NCBI GenBank assembly: GCA_006503535.1 | Contig: QYRS01000004.1 | Span: 2,542,001 to 2,606,000 of the forward strand | DNA: 64,000 nucleotides | Reading direction: 5' to 3' | Source of the DNA: Arthrinium phaeospermum | Lineage: Eukaryota > Ascomycota > Sordariomycetes > Amphisphaeriales > Apiosporaceae | Shown here: in pieces, positions 34,388 through 47,175 of the stretch | Position numbering within the stretch: the stretch's first letter is position 1 | Layout: each line of letters begins with the position of its first letter | The notes under the pieces: generated by a model | The model's input: the letters and a program-made list of their open reading frames with translations, nothing else | The model's database searches: none | Told to the model about the DNA's origin: nothing | Position numbers and translations under genes: made by a program

Positions 34388-37300
34388 ATGTCGCAGCGGC
34401 GCAACAACCCTTTCGCCCGGGCCGGCCAGACGTCGCCAGGCCCGAGTCCTGTCGGCAGTATCGGCATGGCCGCCAGGCCCAAATCCTCAATATTCTCTCC
34501 CGGTTCCCCGTTATCCAGCAAGACGACGCCTCCGGCCCATGCTCGAGCCCAGTCTCACTCGTCTATGCCCCCCGGCTTTCTACCAGCAGCAGCTGGCGGC
34601 AGCGGGCCGCGCCAATTTCGCAGCGATTCCCGCAGCAGCACACCCAGCACCTCCACATTCGCCCCCTCGTTCATCAAAACCGAGGACCTCAGGAGGAGTA
34701 TAGATGTCGTCAAAGGTATTGAGGGAGAAAATGACTTCTCGGGTAAGAGATACGTCTGGCTCAAGGATCCGCAAGCCGCCTTTGTCAAAGGCTGGGTTGT
34801 GGAGGAATTGGAGGACGGCAAGATTCTTGTCCAATGCGACGATGGCAGCGTAGGTCCAATGTCGACTCACTAATCACCATCCACCTGCTAACCCGACGTG
34901 AAGCAACGAGAGGTCGAGTCCGAGAGCGTGGATAAGGTCAACCCTGCCAAATTCGACAAGGCAAATGACATGGCCGAGCTTACACACCTCAACGAAGCCT
35001 CGGTAGTGTACAATCTCCACATGAGGTACCACGCCGATCTCATATATACCTATTCGGGGCTCTTCTTAGTGACGGTGAACCCGTATTGCCCATTGCCGAT
35101 ATACACGAACGAGTACGTCAACATGTACAAAGGCCGGAACCGCGATGACACGAAACCCCACATATTCGCCATGGCGGACGAAGCTTTCCGGAATCTGGTC
35201 GACGAAGGCGAGAACCAGAGTATCCTGGTTACAGGAGAATCCGGGGCTGGCAAGACAGAAAACACCAAAAAGGTCATCCAATACCTGGCGGCAGTGGCTC
35301 ACTCGGACTCTCCTGTGAAGAGCCGCGGGCAGCATTCCAATCTCTCCCAACAAATTCTACGAGCCAACCCGATCCTGGAAGCCTTTGGAAACGCCCAAAC
35401 GGTCCGGAACAACAACTCTTCTCGATTCGGAAAGTTTATCAGAATCGAATTCAACCGCGCGGGCGCAATCGCCGGTGCTTTCATTGACTGGTATCTACTT
35501 GAAAAGTCGCGAGTTGTCCATATCAATGCTCAAGAGCGAAATTACCACATCTTCTACCAGCTTCTGAAGGGAGCCGATCGGAAAATGAGGAGCGACTACT
35601 TGCTTGACGGGATGGGAGTGGAAGATTTCGCCTACACTCGAGACGGCCATGATACCATTATTGGAGTGTCTGACGACGATGAATGGAACTCTTTGCTGGA
35701 AGCTTTCAACGTTATGGGGTTTTCCGATACAGAGCAAGACTCCATACTAAGAACCATTGCTGCAGTTTTGCATCTTGGCAATGTCACGGTGATCAAGGAA
35801 AGCCGGATGGCCGACCAGGCGCGGCTCGCCTCAGATGCCAAAGAGGTTGCGGCTAAAGTATGCCAGCTCCTTGGGATCCCGCTGGAACCATTCTTGCAAG
35901 GCCTGTTGCATCCAAAGGTCAAGGCCGGCCGTGAGTGGGTTACCAAAGAGCAGACCCCTGATCAGGTGCGACTCAGCATCGATGCGCTCGCCAAAGGTAT
36001 TTACGAGCGTGGATTCGGTGACTTGGTTACGAGAATCAACCGCCAACTTGACCGCTCTGGCATGGGCCTGGATGATTCCCACTTTATTGGCGTACTGGAT
36101 ATTGCCGGTTTCGAAATCTTCGAGGAGAACAGCTTCGAGCAACTATGCATCAACTATACGAATGAAAAGCTGCAGCAGTTCTTCAACCACCATATGTTTG
36201 TCCTGGAACAAGAGGAGTATGCCCGGGAGCAGATCGAATGGAAGTTTATTGATTTTGGTCGTGATCTGCAGCCCACGATTGATCTCATCGAATTGCCCAA
36301 CCCCATCGGTATCTTCTCATGTCTCGACGAAGACTGCGTCATGCCTAAGGCAACAGACAAGTCTTTCACTGAAAAGCTGAACTCTCTCTGGGACCGGAAA
36401 TCCAACAAGTATAGAACTTCAAGACCAGGCCCTAAGCACGGCTTCATCTTGACACACTATGCTGCTGAAGTCGAGTATTCGACCGAGGGCTGGCTGGAGA
36501 AGAACAAGGACCCGCTGAACGACAACATCACTCGACTGTTGGCCGCTTCCACTGATAAGCATGTGGCGACCCTGTTCGTAGATTGCGCAGACTCTGAAGA
36601 CGACACCGGAGGTGCCCGCAGCCGAGTCAAGAAGGGGCTGTTCCGTACTGTAGCTCAGAGACATAAGGAACAACTATCCAGTCTCATGGCTCAACTTCAC
36701 TCTACCCACCCGCATTTCGTTCGATGTATACTGCCCAATCACAAAAAGCGCCCGAAGCAATTTAATGCGCTCCTTGTATTGGATCAGCTCAGGTGCAACG
36801 GTGTTCTCGAGGGCATTCGAATTGCCAGAACCGGTTTCCCCAACCGCTTGCCCTTCGCCGAGTTCCGCCAACGGTACGAGGTCCTTTGCAAGGATATGCC
36901 AAAAGGATATGTTGAAGGACAGGCTGCCGCTGCAATGATCCTTGGCAAGCTCTCCCTGGACAAATCACTCTACCGAGTGGGATTAACTAAAGTCTTCTTC
37001 CGAGCCGGAGTGCTCGCAGAACTCGAAGAGCAGCGCGATGCCCTGATCGCCGAGATAATGTCTCGCTTCCAATCGGTTGCGCGCGGGTACATCCAACGAC
37101 GTGCAGCTTACAAACGTCTTTATCGTACCGAGGCCACCCAAGTCATCCAGCGAAACTTCAACGTGTACCTAGACCTTTGCGAAAACCCGTGGTGGCAGCT
37201 TCTTATTAAGATGAAGCCCCTATTGGGCACAACTCGTACAGCCATCGAGGTAAAGCGAAGAGACGAAAAGATCAAGCTTCTTAACGAACAGATGCAACAA

Positions 37301-40300
37301 GAAGCAGATAACCGCCAACGTCTGGAAGATGAACGACGCAATTGCCACACTGAACTAGTGCGAATCCAGCAGACTCTGGAGAGTGAGAGAGCATTGGCAC
37401 TAGACAAGGAGGAAATCTTCAAGCGACTCCAACAGCGTGAAGTTGAGCTCGAAGACAAGCTAGCCGGTGCTATCGAGGACCAGGAGAGGCTCGAAGACCA
37501 ACTGGACGACCTCCTTGATGCCAAGAAGCGTGCAGAAGCCGAAGTCGACAAGTACCGGTCACAGCTCGAACAGGCTGCTGCATTGATAGCTCGATTGGAG
37601 GAAGAGAAGACATCTCTTGACGGGCGGGTCAATGGCCTGGAAGCTGAGATTCGCGAGGTTTCTCAGAAGCAAGCCGACCGGAGTGCGCAAGAAAAAGTTC
37701 TCGAGGATGAAGTGAGGATGCTACAAAGTCAGCTGTCTCTCAAGGATCGCAAAGTGCGAGACCTAGAAAGCAAGCTGCTCAAGTCTGACCAGGATTCCGA
37801 TCTCAAGCTCGCGACTGCCCAGAAAGAGCTCCAAACATTACGGTCTCGCGAGCAAAACCTCTCCCGGGAAAACAAGGATGTCCAACAGCAACTGTCTCAA
37901 CTATCTAAAACTTCGACTGACTATGAGGATCTCGTGCGGAAGAAGGAAAGCGAACTCGTGGTTCTGCGCAGTGACAATAAGAAGTTCCAGATGGAGCAAC
38001 GAGGCTTTGAGGAACAGAAGAAGACGCTTCTGGCTGAGAAGGACAAGACCGCTAGTCGCCTCCGTGAAGTCCAAGCCGAAATGGTGGCCATGAAATCCCA
38101 GCAATCGCAGCTACAGCGAGAAGCAGAAGATGCGAAACAACTCCTGCAGACCCGGTTGTCTGAGGATACCCAAGCGAACCAAAACTTACAGCTACTAGAG
38201 TCACAAATCAAAGACCTCAAGGAGCAGCTGTACAAGATCCAGATGGACCTCAGCCGAGAGCGCCAGTCGCGTGACGATGTTGCTCTCCTCGCAGAGCACA
38301 AACTCCAGTCTCTGAAGGAGGAGCATGAACAGCTCAAGGAACACAAGATCGAGATTGAGAAGGAGCTTTATCTGCAACAGGACAAGCTGCGCCGTACTAT
38401 CGAGGCTCGCGCAACAGTTGAGAAGGAACGTGACGAAGCCCGGGAAGAGATCAAAAGGCTTCGCCTGGCCAAATCCGAGGCAGAACAAGCGAGGGTGCTT
38501 GCAGAAGAAGCAGGGGAGCGCATGGCCACCAAAGCCGCGCGTGAGCGGGAGGCGAGCCTGCAAAGAGACCTTGACGCTTCTCACGAGAGGCTCAAATGGT
38601 TTGAGGCTGAATGTGAAAAACTCAACCATCAAGTCGAGGACCTGAACAAGTTCATGATCGACTCTGGTGACTTTGGCCTGAAGAATGACCAGGCCAAAGA
38701 GAGACTGGAACGGGAGTTGGTCACTGTTAAGGGTCGCCTTACGGCTTCTGAGAACGACAACCGCGCCCTCCTCAACAAGATCCAGCAGAAAGGTCTTGAG
38801 ATTGCCCGCTCGAGTTCGAGGGCTAGTGAAGCCAACCGTGGGCAGGTCACAAGCCTCCAGCGTGAGAAGGCAAGACTCGAAGAGCAAAACGGCAAGCTCA
38901 ACAAGCAGTTCGGAGACTCGCAGTTAATGATCGCCGGGCTTGAAAAGAAGGTTGAAAAGCTCCAGCTCAACCTTGAGGACCTCAATCACAAGATCACCCA
39001 AGAGACTAAGTCGAACCGCAATGCCGAGAAGATGTCCTCGCAGTCGACGGTGCAGCTGGCAGAGCTGAACCGCAATCTGGAATCAGAACGACAATTGCGC
39101 AGTCAAGCCCAGACGAATGTCCGTACGATGCAAGGTACTCTTGATTCACGGGGCAAGGAGATCGAAGAACTTCGTGCACAGCTATTGCGCGTATTGAAGG
39201 CCGTGGACCCCGAAATTGTTCCTCCGATTCCAGCAGAAGGTGGCCATGATAAGATCATGAGCAAGAACTTCGAGATGATTAGGAAGATAGAGGAGTTGCA
39301 ACAGAACATGCGGATACAGGCAGCAGGCCGGGCCAATGCCGAGGCTCAGCTGGCCGAGATGCGGGCTTCGAGAGCAGACGACATGGCAACGCGACCGAAA
39401 CTGGAGGAGATCGACCCTAACGAGGCTCCATTCAATGGCTCTCCGGTACAAAGACGCCCTAAGCTTAATGGTCGGAATCACTCGGGCGCAACGACCCCAA
39501 CCCGCCGCCTCGGTAATGATAACGATGGTGTCCAGGATTCCGGTAGATCCGACAAGACTGCAGACATTCTCAGCTTTAATAACCGCCAAGATCTCAAGAC
39601 TGAAGTTGAAGAGCTGCAGAACCAGCTGCAGTTGACCCAAATGCAGAACCGCCACCTGCAAAGTCAACTTGAGAGGTCTACGCCGACCCAAGATCAGGAT
39701 GTGTTTGGCGAGAGTCCATCTGTGCGCCGGGTTCAGAAGCTGGAGAAGGCCAACAGCAGATTGCACGATATGCTTGACGACTCAGCAAAGAAGGTTTCCC
39801 ATTTGGAATCGTCCATTAGAACCGGAGACCTTTCTTTGCGAGACCTCCAAGCCAAGTCGCACGAAGAAATTCTCGATCTTGTCTATAGTCAGGAAGATTC
39901 GCGCCGGTCATTGCTGCACAGCCATAATGACGCTGTCGCAGAATTGACGGACGTCAAAGAGCATTTCGAGAAGATGCGACGAGAACGTGCTTCGCTCGAG
40001 GTAGAGCTCCGCGACACCAAGTCTGACCTCCAAGAGATGAGTCTTGCCCGGGAACAGGAAGCGACTGGCCGTAACCAACTGCTAGAGGACTTTGCAGACC
40101 TCCAGATTCGTCTCGATGCCGAGTCTTCCAAGTTGGCGGATGTCACATCCAGCCTCACCCTGTATAAGAGCCGGGCCGACGAGTACTTCAGCAAGCTTGA
40201 ACAGGCAGAGATTGCTGTATTGAAAGCTACCCGGGCTGAGCAGTTCGCAAAGACCCAAGCAAGGGAAGCAGATGAGCAATGTGCTGAGATGATGGCAGAG

Positions 40301-41744
40301 AAGAAGAGTATCGATGGTACTCTAGAAGACCTGCAGCGTCAAAACCAGCGACTGGAAGAGAAGCTCGAGGACATCACCACTGACCACGAAGCCGCCACGC
40401 AGGCCAAGAAGAGACTCCAGCACGAACTTGAGGACTACAGAAACCAGAGAGCTATTGACGTCGAGGACAAGGAATCAAGTATGGAGCAAACACGTAAGAA
40501 GTACCAAGCCGAATTCGCCACTCTCACCAAGGAACTCGACCTCGCACGCGAAGAGAAGCTCTACAAGCAATCCGAGATCACTCGCCTGCGCGAGGAGCTT
40601 GATGACCTACGGTCGAAGTGGGATGACGAGGTCCTCAACAGCTCAACCTGGTCAAAGGAGAAGGCACGCCTCGAATCTACTCTCTCGGATGTGGTTGCAT
40701 CTCGAGATGAAGCTGTTACTGCCCACAACGAGGCTCAAGCCAAGGTGGTCTCGCTGCTGTCTCAAGTCAGGACATTACGAACTTCGGTCGACGATATCAC
40801 GGCAGAACGCGATGGCCTTATTCGCGAGAAGCGCGGCATCGAGGCAAGATTGGAGGAAGCCAAGGCAGGCCTTGACGATCTAGCCAATAGTGAAAGCCCG
40901 GCGCTTCGCAATGCTGCTAGCACCGACAAGGTCATCCTCGAGCTGAAATCTGGTTTGGCACAACAGGAGGATATCGCGACTGCGGCTGTTGAGAAGATGA
41001 GGCGGTCCGAGTCTCTGGCGAATGAGCTCCAGAAGGAGATTGCAGTCGAGCGCGAGATCGGCACCGAACTGACGAAGCAAAAGGCTGCGCTGGAGAAGAG
41101 CTTGAACGAGATTCAAGTTCGGTTGGTCGACCTGGAAACGAAGGGTTACTCGAGCAGCAGCCACGATATTAAGTTCTTGCACAAACGCATCCAAGAGGTG
41201 AGCATACCAATCCACACACAAAAACATCATCACATACTGACACAATATATAGCTTGAGTCACAACTCGAAGAACAGGAGACGGAGAAATCCAAGTCGCAA
41301 CGCTCAGTTCGCAATGTCGACCGCATCGTGAAGGACATGCAGTCACAGATTGATCGGAAAGACAAGCAGGCTACCCAAGCCGCCGAGGATGCCGCCAGAC
41401 TGCGCGACAAGATGGAGAAGCTCCTGAAGACAATTGACGAACTACAGGCTTCGGAGTCTACCAACCAAATATCTGCTCGGCGAGCAGAGAGAGAGCTCCA
41501 AGAAGAAAAGGAGAGGGCGCTGAGGCTGGAACGTGAGTTAGATGGGTGGAAGGGCCTCCGGATGGAGAAGGGCAGTGTCAACGGAAGTGTACGACTCAGT
41601 ATGTCCGGCCTTGAAGGCGGGCGCAGGTCAGGTATATGGATGAACGACGACACTGCGAGCCTGGGTGGGACCGGAGTTGAGGTGCCCAAGCGCAAGAGCA
41701 GCATCAGCCGGGCACCCAGTCTGACCAAGGGTTTTTGTGATTGA
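34388..41744 (+). CDS. myo2: Conventional (class II) myosin heavy chain
   Basis: Actin motor of 2415 residues in three exons: 34388-34849, 34904-41197 and 41253-41744. A Ser/Pro-rich N-terminal extension precedes the SH3-like subdomain (about residues 118-175: RYVWLKDPQAAFVKGWV). The motor has its P-loop GESGAGKT (about 265-272), switch I NNSSRFGKF, switch II DIAGFEIFEENSFEQL, and the actin-binding region ending in HPHFVRCILPNHKK. IQ-like light-chain sites follow (SVARGYIQRRAAYKRL and TQVIQRNFNVYL). The rest, about 1500 residues, is a heptad-rich coiled coil, broken near residues 1650-1700 by a Pro/Ser-rich hinge (around 39410-39560). This is the cytokinesis motor of the actomyosin ring and septation. 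The tail ends with a short Ser-rich piece. Antisense frames across the gene are shadows. Confidence 0.97.
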
Positions 41745-42451
41745 TTCATTAATTATGAGGCGAGCGAGGCTACGTTGATGAGATGATACGATACCTGGGA
41801 TGGGCATTGTTAAGGGCGTTTCGAAGGATGATTGTATGCCATATTGGTATTGGGGTTACGTGTAACATGTTTATGTACATCATTGTGATATGAGTTACAA
41901 GAGGTAGAGAGCGAGAGAGAGAGATGGGAGTTGTTAATGAATTACCTGTTAGGACAGGCTGCAGAAGAAGCCTGGTGCTACGTTACACCCCCTATTTGCA
42001 TTTTTATGGGCCATGCCAATACTCGATTAGGGACGGGGGTGAGCGGCCATCGTAGATGAGGCGTTTGTTTTACAACTTCACTTCAAGTGCTTGTTGTTTG
42101 CTCAATGACCTACATACTCGGGGCATTCTCCCGCACCACCATCAGAGCCGCACCGAAACAGGGCTGCCAATTCACCACGTGCTCCTTGAACGGATAACAG
42201 ACAATTCGAAGTGAGGCTCGCGTGTAAGGCAATCAGCACGAATAGCTTGGGTGGGCTTAAATGCGTCTTGTGTCGGGTCATGAAGGGGGGTCATTGCGAG
42301 GACGATTACAGTAGTACATGTTTGTGATATAGATGGAAACGAGAAGGAGCTTGATTAAATCGAACCATAAAACCATTATCTCCAACTATCCTCTACTGCT
42401 CAGAAGTTGCTATAACCTAAACGACAGATTCCACGTCAGCTTCTCTATCAT
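41745..42451. other. Intergenic region with GA repeat
   Basis: 3' flank of the myosin gene and promoter of the next gene. A short (GA)n tract is at about 41908-41923. No gene seen. Confidence 0.55.
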
Positions 42452-44499
42452 ATGTATGCCAAGCTCAAGCACCCGAGACAGGGTGAGAAAATCTTTGATA
42501 TCTGGGGCAAGTACTATACGACGTACGCCGACCGCGGTGGCTGTACTTGCAGGCAGTGCCTCTGCCCAGGCTGCGACGATTACGCCGAGTACTATGAGAT
42601 AGTAGATCGGCGAAAGATGAAGAAGGGGGCAGGAGACTCGAGAAGCTGGAGCGGCAAGCTCCGTGACTACTTCAAGCCTAAAGACGGCATCGTAAGCATC
42701 TATCACCAAGAGCACTATCCGCCCTCGAATATGCAGTTTTATAGTCGTTATTGACCACTGTTGTAGTGGGATTATACCTACCCGTCATACTCGTATCCGG
42801 CATCCCCCGAATATGGGATGGGGGCGAGAAATGCAACGGCCCCTGTCGAGATGCTGCCAGGGGACTCATCGTCGTCTGATGACGATGGGGAGGAGCCAGA
42901 GGGAGCAGAGGAGTCCCGCTACATAGACTACATCCCCGTAAGAAGTAGAAGCAGCAAGGAGAGCAAGAAGCACCGGGATCGGGCCACGACGAAGAAGATG
43001 AAGAAAATGGGCAGGCGACTGCAGAAAAAGTCGGACAAGAAGACGAAGCGGCTCGCAAAGTACGTGTGGAAGAACGAGAACGCCCGGATGAACCAGGATT
43101 ATCACCAGGACATGCTGGATCTGCAGTGCATCTGCAGCAAGTGCACCAAGGCACGACGACCCCGGCCGCGGAAACTCTTCTCTTTCAACCTCTTCTCGTG
43201 CGACAAGGGCGGACTCCGATTCGGGCCCGCCGACGCGGAGGGAGGTGATTACCGGGATCTCAAGCGCTACTTGAAAAGGGGCGACCAATCCGCGCTGGTC
43301 GATAGAAACATATGCACCCGGAAGATGTGGCAGCTGTGGCCGTTCTACTCCAAGTCCCGGCGTCGCGGGTACGGCTCTTCCTACTGCAGCAGCAGCAGCA
43401 GCACGACCACCACAACCACTAGTGACAGCAGCAGCAGCCTCAGCAGTACCAGCGGCAGTTTCAGCAGTAGTACCAGCGCTAGTTCCGAGGAAAGTAGCGA
43501 CCTTGATCGCCTTGACCCCAACGTCAGAGATATCGATGGGTTGCTAGTAAAGAGACACCCTCGCAGAAGAAGAAGAAGAAGAAGAAGAGCCACAAGGCCT
43601 ATGCCACCTCCGCCGGTAGTTCAACGCCCGAAAACCAGCAACAACCAAGCGACACGCGCACGCCCCGGAACAGTAGCACCCGCACCTGCCGCGAAACCAA
43701 CCCCGAGGATGACATCGGGCGGCGCTGTACCGGCGATCCCATCCCCAACACGCCCGACTCCAAGTGTGCAATCCAAGAAAGCCCGAAAGAACGTCCGGTT
43801 CCTGTCACAAAACCTGCCGTCGCCGCCAATGAAGAAAGCGCCTAAAAAGTCGCCGGGGCCAGTACGGGGCATCCTCCGGGCCCCAAAGAAGGGTAAGCCG
43901 GGCCGTGCCGCTGCGGTTCAGCCGTCGCCGCCCCCGCCGCCGCGAGTGAGTTGACTCGTCATCATCCCCACTGCCAAAACAACGGATGGCCGAGTCTTGG
44001 CTAACTGATCATATAGGAGCCCGGCTATAGGGGCTCGTGGCAGCAGCAGCAGCAAGCACCGACGGCACCGGCAAGCAGGGCGCTTTGGAAATATGCCGAG
44101 AACCAGCGTCGGCGACGGTGGCAGGATTTCGACACCGATGCCGGTGAGCCCACCATGAGTAGTCCGATGCCACCGCCTTCTCGAAACGACCCGGGACGGG
44201 ACAATATGTACAGTGGTGGCGCGTTGTATTACTACTGGGGCGACGGTCCGAGTCAGTATTCCACTCGCCCTCCTGCGACGGTGGCGGAATCCTCGGGAGC
44301 CCCTTGGTATCAAGGGCATAATCGTGCCTCTATGGACCGTGGTTACAACAGGAGGAGTCAGCCAGGTGACGGGTCCAGAGCGGACCAGGGTTCGCGAGGC
44401 TATGGGAACCGGGGACCGGACAGGGCTGAGATAAAGGGGAACCGGCATGGAACTGGGGGCGGAAAGAGGGGTTATGAGAGGAAGTGGCACTCTGACTGA
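42452..44499 (+). CDS. Unknown basic, Cys-cluster and low-complexity protein
   Basis: Not recognised. Three exons (42452-42691, 42767-43945, 44017-44499), all phase 0, give 633 residues. The N-terminal 80 residues contain a cysteine cluster CTCRQCLCPGC followed by Tyr-rich sequence; a second cluster CICSKC lies about 140 residues later. Between them is a Lys/Arg-rich helix-forming segment (KESKKHRDRATTKKMKKMGR). Then come a Ser/Thr run (AGC/ACC codon repeats, 43382-43490), nine consecutive arginines (AGA repeat, 43562-43590), a Pro-rich stretch, and a Gly/Tyr/Arg-rich tail. The two CxxC-type clusters could bind zinc; the charge pattern suggests a nuclear or nucleic-acid-associated protein, but this is only inference. 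Single reading continuity over three exons argues it is real. The start at 42452 is the first in-frame ATG I can support. Confidence 0.7.
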
Positions 44500-44743
44500 T
44501 GGTTGGTAGTTAGGAGGCAAACAAATCTAACATGTATCTTAGGTGTTGCGGCAGTGTACAGTAGTAGTATTTCCTTGCCTTACTACTACGCCCAGATGAT
44601 ATACTGCGGTTAGAGTCACACTAGGACCAAGGTGATCACGACCTCTTGCATTTGAACTCCGCGAGACAGGCACAAACCCCTTCTCATCCAGGGTATGTAT
44701 CCTAGACAAGGTGCTCTCCCTTTCCATTAATCACGAGGCTACA

Positions 44744-45885
44744 TCAGGTGATCTTCTTCATCAAGAGCGGACCATAGTTCACCAGCGCCCAAGCCCCCAA
44801 GCCAATCAGCGGGACCACCACAGCAGAGACGCCCATGATGGCTTTATTGATCCCAGGGGCCATAAAGGCGCCCATGATCTGTTTGAATTCTCCGCGGTCA
44901 TTTCCGCGAGGGTACGGCTCGCCGGGGATCTCGCGGCCCAAGAACGGGCAGATAGAGTCCCAGTCGAGGCCCTCCTCCAGCTTGATGACGTGGATTTTGC
45001 CGGCAGGCGCTCCGGCCTTGGCCTTCGCGATGCTACGGTTAAGGTATCAGCATATCACATCTCCATCTTGCATTGTGGTGGCATACACTTTCTCTCGGCA
45101 GATCGGAGCGGGCAAAGAATAGTCACTTACTACTTGACGTAATGTCTCCGCAGCGCGTCTTGTGCGCCCGGGTCATTCGGCCCCTTGCCCTCAGCCATCG
45201 ACTCGTACATGAGAGTGGCGAGGCTGAATAAATCATCGTTGAAGGCGTCGAAGTGGCGCGACAGACCAAGGGGTCCCGGCTGGTCCAAGGCGGTGAGGAG
45301 CTCGGCGGGCCCGGTGGTCACGGATCGTACCCAGGAGTCGGGGCCGCGCTCCGTCAGGAGAAACCGGACGTCCGGCTCGTCGCCGTAGGCTTGATAGATA
45401 GCATCCAGGAGAAAGGAGGGGATTTCTATAATGACCTACGGACGAGGTAAGCCACCGACGGAGGCACAAGAGAGGGAGAAAGAAGAGTGTCTATAACAAG
45501 AAGGGTTCACGTCTGTGCGCTCAGGAAGAACTCACATCGTAGCCGGCGAACCACTTGTCAAACTCGGCTCTGCCGTAGGGCTTGGTCTCGGAGGAGGCAT
45601 AGGCCGGGTGGGTGGTCTTGATGGCCTCCTGGAAGATTTTGGTGTGCGACACACCGTGTTCACAGACCTCGTTCATGTGGTACGGGCGGTAGCCGAGCAT
45701 CTTGAACGCTTTATATAGTCCGAAGGTGCCCGTTCTGGTAGTTGCGTGGTGTTACAAGTCATATGTTTCTTCGAATGCACATTGATATCTTACCGAGGAG
45801 CGCTCATCACGAAGACCTTAGGGGACTGCCCTTTAGCAGCCGGCTCGGGCAACTGGTCGATAAGACGGGACATTTCTAATGCCAT
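44744..45885 (-). CDS. Sulfotransferase-family P-loop protein with C-terminal membrane helix
   Basis: Four exons, 45885-45794, 45734-45536, 45435-45131 and 45032-44744, give 294 residues. KVFVMSAPRTGTFGLYKAFK near the N-terminus is the P-loop-like cofactor site of the fungal Sulfotransfer_4-type family. It is followed by PYHMNEVCEHG, EFDKWFAGYDVIIEIPSF, and RFLLTERGPDSWVRSV, where an Arg/Ser site for the 3'-phosphate group is expected. The C-terminal third has GKIHVIKLEEGLDWDSICPF and ends in a hydrophobic helix (AIMGVSAVVVPLIGLGAWAL) followed by lysines, which suggests tail anchoring in a membrane facing the cytosol. Members of this family in fungi are often annotated vaguely and few have a known substrate. 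The upstream ATG at 45996 is possible but adds 37 unlikely residues. Confidence 0.85.
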
Positions 45886-47175
45886 CTGCTTGTAGAGGTA
45901 TTTCGAGCGGCAATAGTGCCTGAGGGATGACAGGTTGACGTGTTTGTAGCTAGAAGCAGTTCTGCTATTGACCGAAAACACTCGGTGGTAAACCACTGCT
46001 CTCCTGCTGGTAGCTGTGGGATGTAGAAGTCGTGCAGCTTCTAAACAGAAGCGCCACGGCAGCGGTTTAGACCATATAGCTCATTGCATTCACATCGAAT
46101 GAACCCCCCCCTTCCCGTCCCATCACGCAGTTGTAGCTTTTGTGCCGTTTTTCCAGGGGGCTGGTCACTTCAAGGGGCACAGCTCATGGCGTATTGAAAA
46201 GGAATTGTCACGGTTGGTCGTGGTAATGTCGAAGCGAAGTAATAACCCCGGTTTCGAGCAAGTGCTGACAGCAAACCTTCCTCCACCAAGCAAGGGAGGG
46301 AGCATCGTCACCTTTCCAGGCAGCAGGCACTAGAATGCCATCTACTGGTGCATAAGTAGCTATCTCAAAGCGAGCCATGGTGCCGACGTGGACCAGTCCA
46401 TCATGTTGTGATAGAACGGGGTGGTGGCAACATAGTCCGAAGATGCTGCTGTTGGTTGTAACGTTAGCACTAGCTTCGGAGGTGCTCTCAGTCTCTTCGT
46501 GTGGGATGCATCGAAGTTGGCAAGTGCAACAGGGTTGAAATCCTCCGCAAGGGGGTGACTGTCTGTTTCTTGCCACGGCGAGATCATATGGGACTAGTCG
46601 CACTCGCTTGCTGCTGGGAACTGACAGCGTGGACGATATTGCCTAGCCTCCATTACTGCTGGCACTGACCTAACTCGAGTCCCCTGCAAAAGCCTCCATG
46701 GTTTCCCCCACAGCACTGAGACCGTGAGCCAAGCGAGCCATTGGCCTCAAGATGAGAGTTGGATTGTTCCGAATGCTACGCGATCAAGAAAAGGAGAAGA
46801 GTGTTCAGATGATGACCATAATTAACGGGTGACGTAGAGCATGTAACTGAATACTCCGTACCCGACTTCGTATAAGGCAGAGCGATGATACTTAGGAAGC
46901 GGTCCCGTCTTAGTGGTGTTAGCGGGGTTGCTACGGGTATTACTGGGTACCTGCAAACTAGATCCCTTATCTTATCAGTGAATCCTTGTCCTATGTACTG
47001 AAAGTGACGATAATTTCTTGGTTGCGTCAAGAGAAATGTTATCCGCAGCGGTACTTAGCATCAGGTCTTTTTGTGGATGAAGAAGCCATTTACAATGCAA
47101 GGCTATACGATCAGCCATGAACATCGCACCGTCTGCTACATATCACAGTAAACCTCCCTGAGCCGCAGTGCCGCC
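45886..47175. other. Divergent intergenic region, no gene recognised
   Basis: Between the sulfotransferase-like gene and MTG1. A 131-residue minus-strand frame (46208-46603) has no family features. Nothing else supported. Confidence 0.5.

Noticed and set aside
38201..38887. 228-residue minus-strand frame and similar ones inside the myosin gene
   Set aside because: Leu-rich antisense translations of coiled-coil coding sequence.
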